Shown piece by piece: positions 53,481 to 63,290 of a stretch of DNA of 64,000 nucleotides (position 1 is its first letter; every line of letters begins with the position of its first letter). The translations under genes were made by a program, and so were the position numbers. Under the pieces are notes generated by a model that was given only the letters and a program-made list of their open reading frames with translations, was not told the origin of the DNA and made no database searches. The stretch covers positions 62,001-126,000 of the forward strand of contig JAGTQC010000004.1 of NCBI GenBank assembly GCA_018396535.1. The letters are read 5' to 3'. Source of the DNA: Candidatus Bathyarchaeota archaeon. GTDB taxonomy: Archaea > Thermoproteota > CALKCG01 > B24 > DRYS01.

Positions 53481-53730
53481 GCTACCCCCTCTGATCAGAT
53501 CTATACGCTACGCTAGCTTTACAGTATTCAAACTCCGATATTTAATAACTTCTAGATCATATAGCCACCTCCTAGAACTGGTATTTTTCATAATAGATCT
53601 TCTCAATGGGATAGATTCTTTGAACCTATCACTCGTCTATCGATGTTAAGTGGATACATGTATCTTGGATCAAAACTTTATTAATCGATGAACCCATATA
53701 CTCTATACCGAGGCGTTAGGGGTCTACTAT

Positions 53731-55929
53731 ATGGTTGTTAGAGAACTTAGGCTTCAAGTCGCTGAGATGCGTAATCAGCGTGATATAGGGCGTTGTAAAG
53801 CTAGGATCGATTCACTACTCTTAGAGAAGATAGGAGTAGCGATAGGCGATGTTATAGAGATTATAGGTAATAGAGCTACCGCAGCTATAGCTTGGCCAGC
53901 TTACCCTGAGGATGCAGGTAAACCTATAGTAAGGATGGATGGTATAACTCGTAAAAATGCCGAGGTATCCATAGGTGAATATGTAACTATTAGGAAGGCT
54001 AAAGTTAAGATCGCTCGTACGATATCGCTCGCACCCTTAAGCGTTAAGCTGCATGTTGCAGATGAGAATCTATACGAATTTCTAAGGAATAGACTCGTAG
54101 ATCTACCTGTAGTTCAGGGAGATATAATCCAGCTATCCTTATTCGGTAACCCAGTAAACTTTATGGTAGTAAGATCTACGCCTAAAGGCGTTGTTAAGAT
54201 AAGCTACGATACGCAGATTAAGCTTCTAAAGGAGCCTGCTCCAGAGCGTGCTAGGATAGCTTACGTAACCTACGATGATATAGGAGGGTTGAAGGAGCAG
54301 ATTCAAAGGATACGTGAACTCGTAGAGCTTCCATTAAAGCATCCAGAGCTATTTAAACGGCTGGGTATAGAGCCTCCTAAAGGTGTATTACTCTATGGCC
54401 CACCCGGCTGCGGTAAGACATTGCTAGCTAAGGCTGTAGCTAATGAGAGTGATGCATACTTCATAAGCGTTAACGGTCCTGAGGTTATGAGTAAGTTTTA
54501 CGGTGAATCCGAAGCTAGGCTTAGAGAGATATTCAAGAAGGCTGAGGAGAGTGCTCCAGCTATAATATTCATCGATGAGATAGATTCCATAGCTCCTAAG
54601 AGGGAGGAGGTTACCGGGGAGGTTGAGAGGAGGGTTGTAGCACAGCTACTAGCATTAATGGATGGGTTAATGAGTAGAGGTAACGTTATCGTTATAGGTG
54701 CTACCAACAGGCCTAACGCTCTAGATCCAGCTCTACGTAGACCTGGAAGATTCGATAGAGAGATAGAGATAGGGATCCCTGATAAGCAGGGTAGGTTAGA
54801 GATACTACAGATACATACTAGGGGTATGCCTCTAGCTGATGATGTAGATCTAGAGAAGCTTGCTGAGATAACGCACGGCTATACTGGAGCTGATCTAGCT
54901 GCTCTAGCTAGAGAAGCTGCTATGAAAGCTCTACGTAGATATCTACCTGGGATAGATCTGGATGCGGAGACTATCCCCGTAGAGGTTCTAGAGAAGATGG
55001 AGGTTAGGATGGATGATTTTATACAAGCATACCAGGAGATTACGCCATCAGCTTTAAGGGAGGTGGAGATAGAGATACCGGAGGTTAGATGGGATGATAT
55101 AGGCGGTTTACAGGAGGTTAAGCAGCTTTTAAGAGAGAGTATAGAGTGGCCTCTTAAGTATCCTGATAAATTTAAGATGTTAGGGTTGAAGCCTCCTAGA
55201 GGTATACTATTGTATGGTCCACCCGGCTGCGGTAAGACATTGCTAGCTAAGGCTATCGCTAGTGAGAGTGGAGCTAACTTCATAGGGGTTAAGGGTCCGG
55301 AGATATTTAGTAAATGGGTTGGTGAATCTGAGAAAGCTATAAGAGAGATATTCAGGAAAGCACGTATGGCTGCTCCATGCGTGATATTCTTCGATGAGAT
55401 AGATTCCATAAGCTTAACTAGAAGTGTAGATTATGCTGATTCAGGTGTAACCGAGAGAGTTGTGAGCCAGCTCTTAACAGAGATCGATGGCTTAACTAAT
55501 ATAATGAATGTCGTAGTCGTAGGTGCTACAAACCGCCCAGATTTAGTGGATCCAGCTCTACTAAGACCTGGAAGGTTTGATCGACTGGTATATGTACCTC
55601 CGCCAAGTGAGAGTGATCGTCTAGAAATACTGAGAGTTCATACTAGGGGTATGCCTCTAGCTGATGATGTAGATCTAGAGAAGCTTGCTAAACTAACCGT
55701 AGGATTCTCAGGAGCTGATCTAGAGATGCTATGTAGGGAGGCTGGCTTTAACGCTTTGAGGATGCATATCGATGGAGGATCAGGTACGATGCGAGTTACT
55801 ATGGATGATTTTATGAAAGCGTTGGATATAGTTAAGCCATCCATACTACCTGAGATAGAGGAATGGTATCAGAGCTTTACTTCAAGATTTAAGCGTAGGA
55901 TTATACGTAGCTCAACACCTATAACATGA
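53731..55929 (+). CDS. cdc48: CDC48/VCP-type AAA ATPase
   Basis: Unfoldase of 732 residues. An N-terminal double-psi barrel domain spans about residues 5-185. The D1 domain has Walker A GPPGCGKT at about residue 223 and Walker [10 protein letters not shown]2 repeats them at about 496 (GPPGCGKT) and as VIFFDEID. Arginine fingers ([20 protein letters not shown]) are present. It probably feeds substrates to the proteasome whose beta subunit is at 46162. Start ATG 53731; TATA-like ACTTTATTAATC lies about 50 bases upstream. Confidence 0.96.
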   Translation: MVVRELRLQVAEMRNQRDIGRCKARIDSLLLEKIGVAIGDVIEIIGNRATAAIAWPAYPEDAGKPIVRMDGITRKNAEVSIGEYVTIRKAKVKIARTISLAPLSVKLHVADENLYEFLRNRLVDLPVVQGDIIQLSLFGNPVNFMVVRSTPKGVVKISYDTQIKLLKEPAPERARIAYVTYDDIGGLKEQIQRIRELVELPLKHPELFKRLGIEPPKGVLLYGPPGCGKTLLAKAVANESDAYFISVNGPEVMSKFYGESEARLREIFKKAEESAPAIIFIDEIDSIAPKREEVTGEVERRVVAQLLALMDGLMSRGNVIVIGATNRPNALDPALRRPGRFDREIEIGIPDKQGRLEILQIHTRGMPLADDVDLEKLAEITHGYTGADLAALAREAAMKALRRYLPGIDLDAETIPVEVLEKMEVRMDDFIQAYQEITPSALREVEIEIPEVRWDDIGGLQEVKQLLRESIEWPLKYPDKFKMLGLKPPRGILLYGPPGCGKTLLAKAIASESGANFIGVKGPEIFSKWVGESEKAIREIFRKARMAAPCVIFFDEIDSISLTRSVDYADSGVTERVVSQLLTEIDGLTNIMNVVVVGATNRPDLVDPALLRPGRFDRLVYVPPPSESDRLEILRVHTRGMPLADDVDLEKLAKLTVGFSGADLEMLCREAGFNALRMHIDGGSGTMRVTMDDFMKALDIVKPSILPEIEEWYQSFTSRFKRRIIRSSTPIT

Positions 55930-55951
55930 TATACATCGAGGTATCTTATCC

Positions 55952-56173
55952 ATGGTTAAATCTAGTCTGATCTATATGCTGGTTGAAGCGTTGAAGCGTA
56001 GAGGAGGATCTGCTGAAGATGAGGAGCTTTACACAGATCTATCCAAGGTATCGGAGCTTACCCACAATGATTTTATGAAACTCCTATTGAAGCTTGAAGT
56101 ATCCGGTATAGCTAGGGTATACAGGCTATCTAAGGATAAGTTTAAGATCGAGCTAGTGGCTTCCGAGGATTAG
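55952..56173 (+). CDS. Small winged-helix-like protein downstream of cdc48
   Basis: Protein of 73 residues, rich in helix, of winged-helix/MarR-like appearance: SLIYMLVEALKRRGGSAEDE, then a recognition-helix-like LTHNDFMKLLLKLEVSG and a wing IARVYRLSKDKFKIEL. I know no named family. It follows cdc48 by 22 bases on the same strand, so it may be a cdc48 cofactor or a regulator. Start ATG 55952. Its stop overlaps the convergent fen gene by 4 bases. Confidence 0.7.
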   Translation: MVKSSLIYMLVEALKRRGGSAEDEELYTDLSKVSELTHNDFMKLLLKLEVSGIARVYRLSKDKFKIELVASED

Positions 56174-57198
56174 CGAAACCATCCCTCAAGCGTCCTACTC
56201 CTACCTATAGTTTTCAATCCTTCTGCTATAACGTTAACAGCTTTAACAACCCTCTCCTCGCTGAAATCTCTCTCACCACATAGGAAGTCCACTACCCCTT
56301 TAGCATCAGGCTGCCGCCATTCAAGCTTGTACTCGCTGGATACCTGCGGCTCTAGGAATATCCTCCTAATATCATCGATCGGTATCTCTTGTACACCTAG
56401 AATCTTGAGAACTATCTTAGCATCGCTATACCTTTTAATATATTCTAGAGCCTTCTTAGGACCTACACCTTTAACACCTTCGGGATAATAGTCTGTCCCA
56501 ACTAGTATAGCTATATCTATAAGCTGTTCTCTCGTTATCCTTAAGCTAGACAACACCTCATCTAATACTATAAGCTCAGGCTCGATCTCCACGTATACAT
56601 CCTTACCTGGAAGCTTCCTTCTACCTACTACGCTTAGATTCCTAACTACTCTTAAAGCTCCGAATAGTAGTGCATCATGATCCTGGCTTACAGCAGCCCA
56701 TGCATCACCTCTTATAGTCATCCAAGCTGCTTGAGCTTCACCTTCAGATGGAGCTTCAATGTATGGTATACCTAGGAGCCTGAGAAGTCTCTTAGCATCA
56801 TCAACCATATAGTCTTTAAGCGTAGCTGAAGCTTGAGCATACTTCCTCGCAGCTTCATAATCCCCTCTACTCAAAGCCTCCTCATACCTAATTATAGCCT
56901 CCTCTCTAACAGCTCTCCTCCTCTTTATCTCAGCCTCCTTTAAAGCTGGCGGTACTCCATCGAATATATACACAGGTTTTATGCCTGCCTCTATAAATCT
57001 AGAAGTCCTATAGAGTAGGCCTGATAGATGGCTTGTCACCCTACCTTCGCTATCCTTTAGAGGTTCGCCTTTAGGCCCTCGGATTGTTGCTAGAAACTGG
57101 TATAACGCGTTATAAGCATCTATGGCTAGAACCCTGCCTTTAAGCATATCCCATCCTATAACTCTTCTAGGTATTATATCGCCTAGATTTACACCCAT
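56170..57198 (-). CDS. fen1: Flap endonuclease 1
   Basis: Structure-specific nuclease of 342 residues that removes 5' flaps during Okazaki fragment maturation and repair. The N region has LAIDAYNALYQFL and YIFDGVPP; the internal region has APSEGEAQAAWM, SQDHDALLFG and VGTDYYPEGVKGVGPKKALE (helix-two-turn-helix). The C-terminus ends TLEGWFR, a PCNA-binding motif without the usual leading Gln. Start ATG 57198. Confidence 0.96.
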   Translation of the reverse strand: MGVNLGDIIPRRVIGWDMLKGRVLAIDAYNALYQFLATIRGPKGEPLKDSEGRVTSHLSGLLYRTSRFIEAGIKPVYIFDGVPPALKEAEIKRRRAVREEAIIRYEEALSRGDYEAARKYAQASATLKDYMVDDAKRLLRLLGIPYIEAPSEGEAQAAWMTIRGDAWAAVSQDHDALLFGALRVVRNLSVVGRRKLPGKDVYVEIEPELIVLDEVLSSLRITREQLIDIAILVGTDYYPEGVKGVGPKKALEYIKRYSDAKIVLKILGVQEIPIDDIRRIFLEPQVSSEYKLEWRQPDAKGVVDFLCGERDFSEERVVKAVNVIAEGLKTIGRSRTLEGWFR

Positions 57199-57372
57199 CC
57201 CCTACTACGATTCTCACTCGATCTTAGATTAAATATCTTTCGGATCTCCAAACCCTATCTATAACTTTAGTGTCAGCGTTTCTCGAATACTATGCTGTAA
57301 TGAGTTAGTAACCTATTTATAGATACCCTGCCAATCATATCTTTGATCGTTATAATGAGGGCTCGGTAGGTT

Positions 57373-58350
57373 TTGTACGCTATCGAAGCTCGGAATCTTA
57401 GGAAGACTTATCGAACTAGAAGACGTAGAGGTATACTTAGATCTGAACCTGAATTAATCGAAGCATTGAAGGATGTAAGTTTTTCTGTAAGGTATGGCGA
57501 GGTTGTCGGTCTCCTAGGACCAAACGGTGCGGGTAAGACTACTACGATAAAGATAATCTCTACACTCCTCCTACCAGATGGGGGTGAGGTTTACGTAGAG
57601 GGGTTCGATGTTGTTAGAGAAGCATCTGAGGTTCGTAGGAGGATAGGTATACTTCTATCCGTCGAGAAGGGGTTCTACGGTAAGCTAACTGGGTGGGAGA
57701 ACTTGGAGTATTTCGGAATTCTATATGGTTTAGATCGTAGATTTCTAGAAGCTAGGCTAGGTTACCTGTTTAAGCTTCTCGAACTCGATAAGCTCGGTGG
57801 GATCGATAGGTTATTCGAGGAGTTTAGTCTAGGTATGAAGGCTCGTCTAGGCCTTGCTAGAGCTTTACTTAAAGATCCACCTATCCTCCTACTAGACGAG
57901 CCTACACTAGGCTTAGATCCTCCTAGCGCTGTGAAGATACGTAGTCTAGTAAGGGATCTAGCTAGAGAAGGCAAAGCTATACTATACACTACTCATAACA
58001 TGTTTGAAGCTGAAATCGTATGTGATCGTATACTATTCATAGATCGTGGTTCGATCGTAGCTGAAGGTTCACCATCAGATCTTAAGGATCGTATACCTAA
58101 ACTTAGAAGCTTAAAGATCACGGTGAAGGGTAACGATCCATCGCAGATATTAGCCGGTCATAGTCTAGGATATAGTATCAATCGTATCGATGTAGATATA
58201 TTCGAACTGGATGTAAAGGTTCGAGATCCTATCGAGGTGTTGAACTCCATACTACCACTCTTAACCGTTAAAGGTTATCATATAATCTCATTCAGGATAG
58301 AGGAACCGACTCTAGAAGATGTTTTCCTATACCTCTCTAAGGGGGGTTAA
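57373..58350 (+). CDS. ABC transporter ATP-binding protein (ABC-2 exporter type)
   Basis: ATPase of 325 residues. Walker A GPNGAGKTT, signature SLGMKARLGLAR, Walker B ILLLDEPTLGLD, switch His in YTTHNMFEAE. The long C-terminal part (about 235-325, DrrA-like) is usual for ABC-2 exporters of drugs, lipids or polysaccharides. Start TTG 57373. Followed by two permease genes that complete the exporter; substrate not predictable. Confidence 0.92.
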   Translation: MYAIEARNLRKTYRTRRRRGILRSEPELIEALKDVSFSVRYGEVVGLLGPNGAGKTTTIKIISTLLLPDGGEVYVEGFDVVREASEVRRRIGILLSVEKGFYGKLTGWENLEYFGILYGLDRRFLEARLGYLFKLLELDKLGGIDRLFEEFSLGMKARLGLARALLKDPPILLLDEPTLGLDPPSAVKIRSLVRDLAREGKAILYTTHNMFEAEIVCDRILFIDRGSIVAEGSPSDLKDRIPKLRSLKITVKGNDPSQILAGHSLGYSINRIDVDIFELDVKVRDPIEVLNSILPLLTVKGYHIISFRIEEPTLEDVFLYLSKGG

Positions 58351-58357
58351 AGGCTTC

Positions 58358-59173
58358 GTGAGCTTCGTAGATATCCTTAGGGTGGAGGCTAAATTTATGT
58401 ATGGAGATATCGTGAGGAGGAGATCCCTCTTCTTAGCGATACTAGCATACCCATATATATTAACGATATTCGTGCTTCTAATAGGCTCCTCCATAGGTTC
58501 GCCGGTATTCTTCGAAGAGAAGGTTTGTTTAACACCTACAGTATATCTTGTTACGAACGGCTTTATCCTGATGTCTATGTTAAGCGTAATCGATGATATT
58601 CTATGGAGGCCTATCCTTGACGAGTATACCGGGACGATAGCATACGTGTTATCCTCCCCAACCTCTAGGTTGAAGCATTATCTAGCGATACCTATACCTA
58701 GACTCATACTAGTACTCCTAAGCGGGTTTACGAGTATAGTACCAGTATTCATATACTATTACGGTTATGATGGATTTATAGAAGCATCTATAGTGTTACT
58801 CATGACGCTGTTAGCCTCTACCTCAGCGATACCTTTAGTCATGATCCTCGTAGGGGTGGTATACGGTTTAGGTGGAGGTATCTGGAGGATTGTGAATATA
58901 GTTAGGCCTATCCTACTTATGCTTACAGGCGTATACTATCCTAGAAGGTTTATGCCGCTTATAGGGCAGATGATCTGTTATGCTATACCTCAATCTCATA
59001 TAGTAGAGGCAATTCATCTACTACTCTCAGCTCAGTATCTAGGCTCGGCAGCTATAGATATAGTATCGCTTATAGGTGTAGCTACTATACTAGTCATTGT
59101 ATACTCTCCTCTAAGCTATAGGAGTATGCGATTCTGGGAATATAGTAGGGTGAAGGAGGGTGTTAAAACCTGA
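58358..59173 (+). CDS. ABC-2 type permease, first subunit
   Basis: Membrane protein of about 271 residues with six hydrophobic segments, including LFLAILAYPYILTIFVLLIG and VRPILLMLTGVYYPRRFMPL, the latter marking ABC-2 permeases. The frame is open back to ATG 58319 inside the ATPase gene, but GTG 58358 follows the ATPase stop by 7 bases, is preceded by GGGGGG (58341-58346) and gives a normal N-terminus (SFVDILRVEAKFMY). Its stop TGA overlaps the start of the next permease. Confidence 0.85.
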   Translation: MSFVDILRVEAKFMYGDIVRRRSLFLAILAYPYILTIFVLLIGSSIGSPVFFEEKVCLTPTVYLVTNGFILMSMLSVIDDILWRPILDEYTGTIAYVLSSPTSRLKHYLAIPIPRLILVLLSGFTSIVPVFIYYYGYDGFIEASIVLLMTLLASTSAIPLVMILVGVVYGLGGGIWRIVNIVRPILLMLTGVYYPRRFMPLIGQMICYAIPQSHIVEAIHLLLSAQYLGSAAIDIVSLIGVATILVIVYSPLSYRSMRFWEYSRVKEGVKT

Positions 59174-59961
59174 GGGAGCTGATTAAAACTATACTTAAGC
59201 TATATATCGCTAGGGATATTGTTAGAGGACGTGGATTAATAGTAACCCTACTCAGCATAGCTTTATGGATATCACTATTCACGATACCTGTAGTACTGTT
59301 TAAACCACCAGATACGCCTACCGTATGCTTATCCGCTAACATATTCTTAAGCATACTAATCTTCCTCTCATATTCACTAGCAACGTGGAATTGGGCTTCA
59401 GAACTTCAGAGTATGACTACTTCAGGTGTACTCGAATATATCCTATCATCTGGTAGAAGCATACTCATAATCTACATCGGCCTAATACCTGTCTCAACTA
59501 TACTTCTACTAGCGTCGACCCTGATCGTATACGTAGTTCTCTCGATACTTTCCCTACCCCCCATCCTGACTATCCATTCGCCGCCATACCTAGTGGTAGG
59601 TATCCTATTGTTTCTACAAGTTCTATTAGCTCATGCAGTAGTACTGGGTAGTCTAATACTTTCAGTAGGTGTAAGCGGCCCAGTTATGGAGGTGCTAGGC
59701 TGGATTCTACCTATAGCTACAGGTGGATTTACACCTATATCAAATATGCCTCAACCTCTACGAATCATAGCTTTATCCACGCCATACAGCTACCCTGTAG
59801 AGCTATTGAGATACTCCATACTAGGTATAGAGACTATACTACCACTCGATTTGATCCTACCTATAAGTCTAGCTTACAGCCTCCTCTTCCTCCTATCGAG
59901 CATTCTTTACTTCAAGTATACGATCAGGAAGATTATGATGAGGGGTATAGGATCGATCTAA
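59170..59961 (+). CDS. ABC-2 type permease, second subunit, apparently with a CUG start
   Basis: Membrane protein of 263 residues if begun at CTG 59170. The frame closes upstream at TAA 59164-59166, and the first ATG, GTG or TTG is ATG 59413, which would lose the first third, including two clear membrane helices (LIVTLLSIALWISLFTIPVV and NIFLSILIFLSYSLAT). CTG 59170 overlaps the previous stop as CTGA, the same way ATGA overlaps work, and GGAGGGTG (59155-59162) lies 10 bases ahead. The C-terminal half has VLGWILPIATGGFTPISNMP, the ABC-2 hallmark. With the gene before it, this forms a heteromeric permease. Confidence 0.75.
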   Translation: MRELIKTILKLYIARDIVRGRGLIVTLLSIALWISLFTIPVVLFKPPDTPTVCLSANIFLSILIFLSYSLATWNWASELQSMTTSGVLEYILSSGRSILIIYIGLIPVSTILLLASTLIVYVVLSILSLPPILTIHSPPYLVVGILLFLQVLLAHAVVLGSLILSVGVSGPVMEVLGWILPIATGGFTPISNMPQPLRIIALSTPYSYPVELLRYSILGIETILPLDLILPISLAYSLLFLLSSILYFKYTIRKIMMRGIGSI

Positions 59962-60038
59962 GCTGAACGTATAGGAGGGTAAAAGTAATATCCCTACTTC
60001 TAGGTTGAGTTAGAATACGTAGATAGGGTGGGATGTAT

Positions 60039-60527
60039 ATGTCTGTTAAGATGGAGGTTGTCGATATAGAGATACCGGAGGGCTGTAACGTTATAATAGG
60101 TATAACGCATTTCATAAAATCCGTCGAGGATATATATGAAGCGGTAAAATCTTCGACACCGGATGTAGAATTCGCTGTAGGATTCTGCGAAGCTTCCGGT
60201 CCATGTTTAGTTAGAGTTGAGGGTAATAGTGATGATCTTAAACGTAAAGTCGCTGAGCAGGCTTTTAAGCTTGGTGTAGGTCATAGCTTCATAGTGTATC
60301 TCAGGAAGGCTTATCCGATAAACGTTTTGAACGAGCTTAAGAAGGTTCCAGAGGTATGTACGATTCTATGCGCTACCGCTAACCCTGTACAAGTTATAGT
60401 AGCTGAGACTAATCAGGGTCGAGCTATACTAGGTATAGTTGATGGATTTAGATCTAAGGGTATAGAGACGGATCAGGATAGAGAGGCTAGGAAGGCTTTC
60501 CTCCGAAGGATAGGATATAAGCTTTAA
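60039..60527 (+). CDS. Adenosine-specific kinase family protein (DUF355)
   Basis: Protein of 162 residues of the small archaeal family annotated as adenosine-specific kinase. Family motifs: VIIGITHFIKSVEDIYEAV, VGFCEASGPCLVRVEGN, AYPINVLNELKKVPEVC and ATANPVQVIVAETNQGRA. Structures in the family show nucleotide binding; biochemical proof is thin. ATG 60033 is too close to the GGGTGGG at 60026-60032, so ATG 60039 (MSVKMEVVDIEIP) is used. Confidence 0.88.
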   Translation: MSVKMEVVDIEIPEGCNVIIGITHFIKSVEDIYEAVKSSTPDVEFAVGFCEASGPCLVRVEGNSDDLKRKVAEQAFKLGVGHSFIVYLRKAYPINVLNELKKVPEVCTILCATANPVQVIVAETNQGRAILGIVDGFRSKGIETDQDREARKAFLRRIGYKL

Positions 60528-60569
60528 ATCCCTCATCTCTACCAGAAGATTATGTAAAGGTGGAATAGC

Positions 60570-60962
60570 TTGTCAGCTATACCTAATCTTAAAGTACAAT
60601 GTCCATGTGGGCGTATCATAAATCATCCATCAGAGTATAAGCTACTACTCTTAAAGCTGGAGATGAAGGAGATCGATATACTCTGCCCGAACGATGTATG
60701 TTACCTAAGAGAGCTAGGCTACGTAAAATTCGATATTAAGGATTCAAAGCTTATATTCAAAGAGGCTGCATTCTATCCGCCGTTTGTTACATGGAATGCA
60801 AGCCAGTTTGGAAGCGAGAAGGCTGCAGAACTTCTTAAAACCCATCTAAGGATCCTAGTATCTGAGGTTATGGATTGGCCTAGGATTAAAGAAACATACT
60901 TCCGCTACTATACATCATCTGGTGCAAGGAAAGAGGAGGGTTCTGAAGAATCTGGTACATAA
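60570..60962 (+). CDS. Uncharacterised protein with a possible zinc site
   Basis: Protein of 130 residues, unknown to me. Two Cys pairs (CPCG near residue 11 and CPNDVC near 39) could bind zinc. The remainder is mixed, with a conserved-looking FYPPFVTWNASQFGSEKAAE segment and a charged tail (KEEGSEESG). Start TTG 60570 with AGGTGG 6 bases upstream. It converges on the EF-2 gene. Confidence 0.65.
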   Translation: MSAIPNLKVQCPCGRIINHPSEYKLLLLKLEMKEIDILCPNDVCYLRELGYVKFDIKDSKLIFKEAAFYPPFVTWNASQFGSEKAAELLKTHLRILVSEVMDWPRIKETYFRYYTSSGARKEEGSEESGT

Positions 60963-61009
60963 TAGGCAGGATGTTCAAATAGCTTCTTCCAGTATATTTC
61001 GTTCCCCCT

Positions 61010-63237
61010 CTATTCTTTCACTATAAAATCTTCAGCCTTCGGAGGTTCTGGTGTTAGACCCTTCCTAGTTCTTATCTCTGTTACTATAGCCTTCTGCATA
61101 GATGCTGGTACCGGAGCCCATCTCGAGAAGCTTAGAGACCAGAATGCTTTACCACTAGTCGTAGACCTCATAACCTCAGCTAGATCGAATGTTTCTGCAG
61201 CAGGTATTTCGCCTATAATCCTAGCTAGATATGCATCCTGGGTTAGACTGACTACTTGTCCACGTTTACCAGTTATTATCCTTATAACGTTACCAACCAT
61301 ATCTAGAGGTGTTTTAACCTCTATACGCATTATAGGCTCTAGTAGTGCCGGGTTTGCTGAAAGCATAGCAGCGTAGATAGCCTGCCTTACAGCTGGTATT
61401 ATCTGTGCAGGTCCTCTATGTGCTGGATCCGAGTGTAATTCTGCATGGTTCAATATCACCTTTACACCTCTCACATACTCTCTACAGAGTGGGCCATCAT
61501 CCATAGCTGATAGGAATCCAGATACTATATAGTCTATAGCTTCATTCAGGTACTGTACACCCTTCGTTCTATCGACTAGTATACATCCATGTTGATCTAT
61601 AGCTAAGACATTTCTAGCATCTTCAGCACTCCACCCTGCATCCCTTAGGATCTTAGTCTTCATCCTCCTATCGAGTTCATCATGCAGCTCTCCACTCATA
61701 ATCTTATCTATAACCTCTGGTTCAAGAGGCTCCGTACTTATGAAGACTCTATTATGCTTATTCGGTGATTTACCCATGAACGGGCCTGCAGATCCTCTAA
61801 TAGTCTCTCTGTAGATTATCGTAGGCTTAGACACTATTATTTCTATACCTGCCTTCTGTATGAGTGTTAACGCTATCTCTATATGGACCTGGCCTAAACC
61901 TGATATCAGGTATTCGCCGCTCTCTTGATCTATATGCGTTACAAGATTCGGATCCTCTATGGATAGCCTTCTAAGGATATCTACTAGCTTAGGTAGATCC
62001 CTACTATACTTTGGCTCTATAGCTACCGTTATCACAGGCTCCGTCACATATCTAACCATCTCGAATGGCACTACATCCTGTATACTCGATATAGTCTCAC
62101 CAGCCCTAGCATCATCTAGACCTAGTAGTGCTGGTATATTGCCTGCAGATAGGCTTCCAACTATCTCCCTTCTAGGTCCCATGTATATGCATACCTGTTG
62201 TACGCGCCCCTTCCTCCTAGCTCCTACCAGGTATACTTCGCTCCCCTCGCTTATCGTTCCAGAAAATAGTCTACCAGTAGCTACTACACCTGCATGTGGA
62301 TCTACAGTTATATTCGATATACACATAACGACTGGGCCATCATCATCGCATGAAAGCATAGCCTTACCTACAGGGCTATCTAGATCTCCCCTCCATATCT
62401 TAGGTATCCTTATCTTCTGTGCATCTATCGGGTTAGGTATATGCCTAATAACCATCTCCAGTATAGCTTCGTGTAGCGGTAGATCCCTAGCTAGCTCCTC
62501 ACTCCTCCCCCTTCTATAAGCTTCCACTATATCCGAGAACTTAACCCCCTTCTTCATAGCTATATCTAACGTTAACCCCCATCTATCTCTAGCAGAACCG
62601 AAGGCAACCTGGTTTAGAGCAGGATTAACCTTCCAGCTTGATCTAAATTCTGGCTCAGCGTATATCTCGATAAGATTATTGAAATCCTTTATTATATTCA
62701 TCAGAGTTTCCTGGATAGCATTCGGTTCTAGCTTAAGCTCGTTTATCAATCTATCGATCTTATTTATGTAGAGTAGTGGTCTAACCCTCTCCTCGAGTGC
62801 TTGTCTAGTAACGGTTTCCGTCTGAGTCATAACACCTTCGACTGCATCTACGACTACTATAGCTCCATCTATAGCTCTCAAGCTCCTCGTAACTTTACCT
62901 GTAAAGTCGATGTGTCCAGGTGTATCTATCAGGTTTATGATATATGGCTTACCTTCAAGCTCGTAGTATAGGCTTATATTAGCTGCTTTAATCGTCATCT
63001 GCCTCTTCTGCTCCTCTTCCATATAGTCTAAAGCTAATGCTTTACCAGCTACGGTAGGCGATAGGAGTCCGGCTGCAGCAAGAAGGCTATCCGTCATCGT
63101 AGTTTTGCCATGATCGACGTGAGCTATTATACCTATATCTTCCGGGGGTGAAGAACCTCCTTTCACCCCTTTCGGATCTGACTCTTATCCTTAACTATAC
63201 CTAATACCTCTGCTACACTCTTATACCTTCCGGGCAT
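61010..63237 (-). CDS. fusA: Elongation factor 2, gene interrupted by a predicted 32-base BHB intron
   Basis: Translocation GTPase. Exon 1 is 63237-63171 (67 bases, ATG 63237, MPGRYKSVAEVLGIVKDKSQ and on); exon 2 is 63138-61010 (2129 bases). Joined they give 2196 bases, that is 731 residues and a stop, the normal archaeal EF-2 length. The junction reads IRNIGIIAHVDHGKTT, the family consensus around the P-loop. Without removal of 63139-63170 the exon 1 frame hits TGA at once. The rest is typical: DTPGHIDF, NKIDRL, and the diphthamide loop HSDPAHRGPAQIIPA. GGAGG at about 63247-63251 precedes the start. A frame from GTG 63166 is open but would replace the conserved N-terminus. Confidence 0.93.
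63139..63170 (-). other. Predicted bulge-helix-bulge intron in the EF-2 mRNA
   Basis: On the minus strand, the inner stem GGGGTGAA (63169-63162) pairs with TTCACCCC (63152-63145), 8 bp, with a 9-base loop. The central helix TCCG (63176-63173, exon 1) pairs with CGGA (63144-63141), 4 bp. Between them lie a 3-base bulge AAA (63172-63170) on the 5' strand and, on the 3' side, a 3-base bulge AGA (63140-63138). Archaeal splicing endonuclease cuts after the second base of each bulge, i.e. at 63171|63170 and 63139|63138. The intron is 32 bases, not a multiple of three, and its loss restores EF-2. The outer helix is weak (one A-T pair, then mismatches). Confidence 0.88.
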
Positions 63238-63264
63238 ATTGAGTATCTCCTCCATTCATAGATT

Positions 63265-63279
63265 CTCTAAGCATTAGAG
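63265..63279. repeat. Inverted repeat in the EF-2 leader or promoter region
   Basis: CTCTAA-GCA-TTAGAG: a perfect 6-bp inverted repeat with a 3-base centre, about 28-42 bases before the EF-2 ATG. It covers the transcript start predicted from the TATA box at 63291-63300, so it could be an operator or a leader hairpin. Confidence 0.4.
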
Positions 63280-63290
63280 CATACTCATAC

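Noticed and set aside
61010-63166. EF-2 starting at GTG 63166
   Set aside because: This start lies inside the predicted intron hairpin and gives a non-homologous N-terminus, while a perfect EF-2 N-terminus lies upstream in another frame.
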